Assembly: GCA_947487325.1 (NCBI GenBank)
Contig: CANKWG010000086.1
Location: forward strand, 1-8,977
Length of the DNA stretch: 8,977 nucleotides
DNA from: Oxalobacteraceae bacterium
Lineage (GTDB): Bacteria; Pseudomonadota; Gammaproteobacteria; Burkholderiales; Burkholderiaceae_D
Direction of reading: 5' to 3'
Part shown: piece by piece, positions 6,275 to 8,977 of the stretch
Position numbering within the stretch: position 1 is the stretch's first letter
Layout: each line of letters begins with the position of its first letter
Translations under genes and position numbers: made by a program
The notes under the pieces: model-generated
Databases searched by the model: none
Told to the model about the DNA's origin: nothing
The model's input: the letters and a program-made list of their open reading frames with translations, nothing else

Positions 6275-6639
6275 TTGCGATTGCAATCGGCGCCACGCTA
6301 GGTGCCTGGTCGCGTTGGGGGCTTTCCCTTTGGCTGAATGCACGAGTTGAAAACCTGCCACTGGGTACACTCGCAGCGAATCTTGTCGGCGGCTATCTGA
6401 TCGGCGTTGCCGTTGGGCTTTTTCAAAGCCTGCCTGACTTGCCTCCGGAATGGCGTCTCCTGTTCGTCACAGGATTTCTCGGTGCGCTGACTACCTTTTC
6501 CAGTTTCTCAGCCGAATCTCTGTTGCTCTTGCAACGCGGCGCTTATGGCTGGGCTTTCCTGCATACCGGCGTGCATTTGTTGGGGTCGTTGGCCTGCTGC
6601 ATGGCAGGACTGGCCACTTGGCGCTGGTTTGCTGCCTGA
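6250..6639 (+). CDS. crcB: Fluoride channel FluC/CrcB
   Basis: CrcB (FluC) is a small inner-membrane protein that works as a dual-topology dimer and exports fluoride passively, protecting enzymes from fluoride poisoning. The 129-residue protein has four hydrophobic segments at about 6-29, 38-60, 69-93 and 99-125. It carries the family signatures GATLGAWSRWGLSLWLN (14-30), PLGTLAANLVGGYLIG (37-52, with the pore Asn44), and GFLGALTTFSSFS (75-87, with the fluoride-lining Phe83 and Phe86). The ATG at 6250 lies inside moaE in another frame, with GAGG ten bases upstream, so it is probably expressed by coupling to moaE. No fluoride riboswitch precedes it. Confidence 0.93.
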   Translation: MGPSFPSLIAIAIGATLGAWSRWGLSLWLNARVENLPLGTLAANLVGGYLIGVAVGLFQSLPDLPPEWRLLFVTGFLGALTTFSSFSAESLLLLQRGAYGWAFLHTGVHLLGSLACCMAGLATWRWFAA

Positions 6640-6692
6640 AAGTATGCCTCGCAGGGGTGCTTTGTTCTCGGACAATGTTCATAACTACAAAT

Positions 6693-6714
6693 GCGTTTTT
6701 AGTTGAGAAAACGC
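6693..6714. other. Seven-base inverted repeat after crcB
   Basis: GCGTTTT (6693-6699) and AAAACGC (6708-6714) are exact complements around an eight-base loop. Neither strand has a following T-tract, so it is not a standard intrinsic terminator, though it sits where the thrC-crcB transcript could end. It lies in the 212-bp gap between crcB and clpB. Confidence 0.35.
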
Positions 6715-6790
6715 TTCCAAGCCATTGATTTTTAAGGCTTCTGACTTATTCTGTAGCGTTGTCTCTCCAGAAGACTGGTATTTATTCAAC

Positions 6791-6816
6791 CTTGAATTCC
6801 AGCCAGTCAGCCCAAT
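6791..6816 (+). promoter_or_regulatory. Heat-shock (sigma-32, RpoH) promoter of clpB
   Basis: CTTGAAT (6791-6797) matches the CTTGAAA -35 element of sigma-32. After a 13-bp spacer, CCCAAT (6811-6816) matches five of six bases of the CCCCAT -10. Transcription would start near 6822-6824, about 30 bases before the clpB start. clpB is a classic sigma-32 regulon member, so motif and gene agree. No CIRCE element (HrcA operator) is present. Confidence 0.72.
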
Positions 6817-6851
6817 AATAATTCCAGACCGAATACCACTGGAGTTGATTC

Positions 6852-8977
6852 ATGCGCCTCGACAAACTCACGACCAAGCTGCAAGAAGCGCTCTCCGACG
6901 CTCAGAGCCTCGCCGTAGGCAGCGACAACCAATACATTGATCCGCTGCATCTGCTGATGGCCTTGCTGAATCAGGATGACGGCAGTAGCCGCTCCTTGCT
7001 CCAGCGGGCCGGTGTCAACGTGGGTGGACTCGTCAATCAGCTTAAGCAAGCCATCGATCGCTTGCCCAGCGTCACCGGCGCGGGCGGCGAAGTCCAGGTG
7101 GGACGTGAACTGACGGCCTTGCTAAATCTGGCCGACAAGGAAGCCCAGAAACACAATGACCAATTCATCGCGAGCGAGATGGTGCTGCTGGCACTGACTG
7201 ACGACAAATCTGAAGCCGGTCGTCTGGTACGCGATCATGGTCTGACACGCAAATCAATGGAAACCGCGATTCAGGCCGTGCGCGGTGGTTCAAAAGTCGA
7301 TTCGCAGGATGCAGAAGGCCAGCGAGAATCATTGAAGAAATACACCCTTGATCTGACCGAGCGCGCGCGACAGGGTAAGTTGGATCCCGTTATCGGTCGC
7401 GACGATGAAATTCGCCGTGCGATTCAAGTACTGCAGCGTCGGAGCAAGAATAATCCCGTACTGATCGGCGAGCCCGGTGTTGGCAAGACCGCCATCGTCG
7501 AAGGTCTGGCTCAGCGTATCGTCAATGGGGAAGTGCCCGAGAGCCTGAAAAACAAGCGCGTTCTGTCGCTTGATATGGCCGCTCTGCTGGCGGGCGCCAA
7601 GTATCGCGGTGAATTCGAAGAGCGCCTGAAGTCCGTACTCAAAGAGCTCGCACAAGACGAAGGAATGACCATCGTCTTCATCGATGAAATGCACACCATG
7701 GTGGGTGCTGGTAAAGCCGAAGGTGCCATGGATGCCGGCAATATGTTGAAGCCCGCACTGGCGCGTGGTGAATTACATTGCGTCGGTGCGACCACGCTGG
7801 ATGAATACCGCAAGTACATCGAAAAAGACGCAGCGCTCGAGCGTCGCTTTCAGAAAATCATGGTCGATGAGCCTAGTGTCGAAGCGACCATCGCCATCTT
7901 GCGTGGCTTACAGGAAAAATACGAAGTGCATCACGGCGTGGATATCACCGACCCGGCGATCGTGGCCGCCGCCGAGCTCTCGCATCGTTACATCACGGAT
8001 CGTTTTTTGCCCGACAAAGCAATCGACCTGATTGACGAGGCTGCGTCAAAAATCAAAATCGAGATTGATTCCAAGCCCGAGGTCATGGACAAGCTGGATC
8101 GCCGCCTGATTCAGCTCAAGATCGAGCGCGAGGCGATGAGAAAGGAAAAAGACGAAGCATCCCAAAAGCGTCTGGGTTTGATCGAAGAAGAAATCACGCG
8201 TTTAGAACGCGAATATGTGGATCTTGAGGAGGTGTGGCGAGCTGAAAAATCAGCGGTCCAGGGTAGCCAGCACATCAAGGAAGAAATCGAAAAGCTGCGC
8301 CTGCAAATGGAAGAAGCCCGCCGAAAGGGTGACTGGCAAAAAATGTCCGAGCTGCAGTACGGCCGCATGCCCGAGCTGGAAGCCAAACTCAAGCAGGCGG
8401 ACAAGGGCGATGCTGCGAGCGACAAGCCGCGCCTGTTACGAACGCAAGTCGGCGCAGAGGAGATCGCCGAAGTTGTTTCACGCGCTACTGGTATCCCTGT
8501 ATCCAAGATGATGCAGGGTGAGCGTGACAAGTTACTGCAAATGGAAGATGAGCTGCATAAGCGCGTGGTAGGGCAGCACGAAGCAATCGGTGCGGTCTCG
8601 GATGCGATACGGCGTTCACGCGCAGGTCTGGCTGATCCTCATCGCCCATATGGCTCGTTCATGTTCCTCGGACCCACGGGCGTGGGCAAGACCGAGTTGA
8701 CCAAGGCGCTGGCTGCCTTCCTGTTCGATACCGAAGAATCGCTCATTCGTTTGGACATGAGCGAGTTCATGGAAAAACATTCCGTCGCTCGACTCATTGG
8801 TGCGCCGCCGGGTTATGTGGGCTATGAGGAGGGCGGTTATTTGACGGAGGCCGTGCGTCGCAAGCCCTACAGCGTGATTCTGCTCGATGAAATCGAGAAG
8901 GCTCATCCGGATGTCTTCAACGTTTTGCTGCAGGTACTGGATGACGGTCGCATGACTGACGGGCACGGTAGAACCGT
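6852..8977 (+). CDS. clpB: ATP-dependent disaggregase ClpB (3' end beyond window)
   Basis: ClpB is a hexameric AAA+ unfoldase of the cytosol that works with DnaK/DnaJ/GrpE to pull polypeptides out of aggregates after heat stress. The window holds 708 of the roughly 860 residues expected. In order: N-domain (about 1-145), NBD1 with Walker A GEPGVGKT (206-213, Lys212), pore loop KYRGEFE (Tyr251), Walker B IVFIDEMH (Glu279) and arginine fingers Arg331/Arg332. The coiled-coil middle domain (about 400-530), rich in Glu/Lys/Arg, marks ClpB. NBD2 has Walker A GPTGVGKT (607-614, Lys613), pore loop GYVGYEEGG and Walker B VILLDEIEKAH (Glu680). NBD1 numbering equals that of E. coli ClpB; NBD2 is shifted by two. 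GGAG (6841-6844) lies seven bases before the ATG. The frame is intact to the edge. It has its own heat-shock promoter and is probably separate from the thrC-crcB transcript. Confidence 0.97.
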   Translation, partial: MRLDKLTTKLQEALSDAQSLAVGSDNQYIDPLHLLMALLNQDDGSSRSLLQRAGVNVGGLVNQLKQAIDRLPSVTGAGGEVQVGRELTALLNLADKEAQKHNDQFIASEMVLLALTDDKSEAGRLVRDHGLTRKSMETAIQAVRGGSKVDSQDAEGQRESLKKYTLDLTERARQGKLDPVIGRDDEIRRAIQVLQRRSKNNPVLIGEPGVGKTAIVEGLAQRIVNGEVPESLKNKRVLSLDMAALLAGAKYRGEFEERLKSVLKELAQDEGMTIVFIDEMHTMVGAGKAEGAMDAGNMLKPALARGELHCVGATTLDEYRKYIEKDAALERRFQKIMVDEPSVEATIAILRGLQEKYEVHHGVDITDPAIVAAAELSHRYITDRFLPDKAIDLIDEAASKIKIEIDSKPEVMDKLDRRLIQLKIEREAMRKEKDEASQKRLGLIEEEITRLEREYVDLEEVWRAEKSAVQGSQHIKEEIEKLRLQMEEARRKGDWQKMSELQYGRMPELEAKLKQADKGDAASDKPRLLRTQVGAEEIAEVVSRATGIPVSKMMQGERDKLLQMEDELHKRVVGQHEAIGAVSDAIRRSRAGLADPHRPYGSFMFLGPTGVGKTELTKALAAFLFDTEESLIRLDMSEFMEKHSVARLIGAPPGYVGYEEGGYLTEAVRRKPYSVILLDEIEKAHPDVFNVLLQVLDDGRMTDGHGRT

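Noticed and set aside
5597..6370. Open frame of 257 codons on the minus strand
   Set aside because: It is antisense to moaD, moaE and crcB, all of which are clearly identified; the translation has no family motifs.
6693..6714. Intrinsic terminator after crcB
   Set aside because: The inverted repeat is A/T-heavy in its stem and has no following T-tract on either strand; kept only as an inverted repeat.

Overview
The window looks like the chromosome of a Gram-negative bacterium, most likely a betaproteobacterium. The evidence is the housekeeping order thrC-moeA-moaD-moaE-crcB-clpB, which I know as a betaproteobacterial arrangement, and protein sequences typical of Proteobacteria. I cannot name a genus from the sequence alone.

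Left part (about 1-2400): an accessory, visibly more A+T-rich segment. It carries the edge of a type III secretion system (T3SS) gene cluster on the minus strand: sctD, the inner-membrane ring protein, followed by the first codons of another gene running off the window. Divergent from sctD is a small STAS-domain anti-anti-sigma protein gene (plus strand). Convergent with that is an ECF-like sigma gene (minus strand) that encodes sigma region 2 behind a very acidic N-terminal tail and stops before any region 4. A STAS protein plus an ECF sigma beside a T3SS recalls the BtrS/BtrU/BtrV/BtrW partner-switching circuit of Bordetella. Here no anti-sigma kinase is in view, and the sigma is only half of one.

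Middle (2373-2741): about 370 bp of non-coding DNA marks the junction between the T3SS segment and the housekeeping block. It holds a perfect TATAAT box just upstream of thrC. The homoserine dehydrogenase gene often found directly upstream of thrC is absent.

Right part (2742-8977, all plus strand): threonine synthase (thrC); three molybdenum cofactor genes (moeA, moaD, moaE), of which moaD and moaE encode the two subunits of molybdopterin synthase and moeA the later molybdate-insertion enzyme; a FluC/CrcB fluoride channel gene overlapping moaE; and the first 708 codons of the disaggregase gene clpB. clpB has its own promoter matching the heat-shock sigma-32 pattern. The thrC-moeA gap contains three head-to-tail 13-bp repeats with regularly spaced GATC sites, next to a probable moeA promoter. 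No RNA genes, insertion sequences or CRISPR arrays were seen.

The most interesting element is the sigma-region-2-only protein with its acidic tail, paired with a STAS protein at a T3SS locus.
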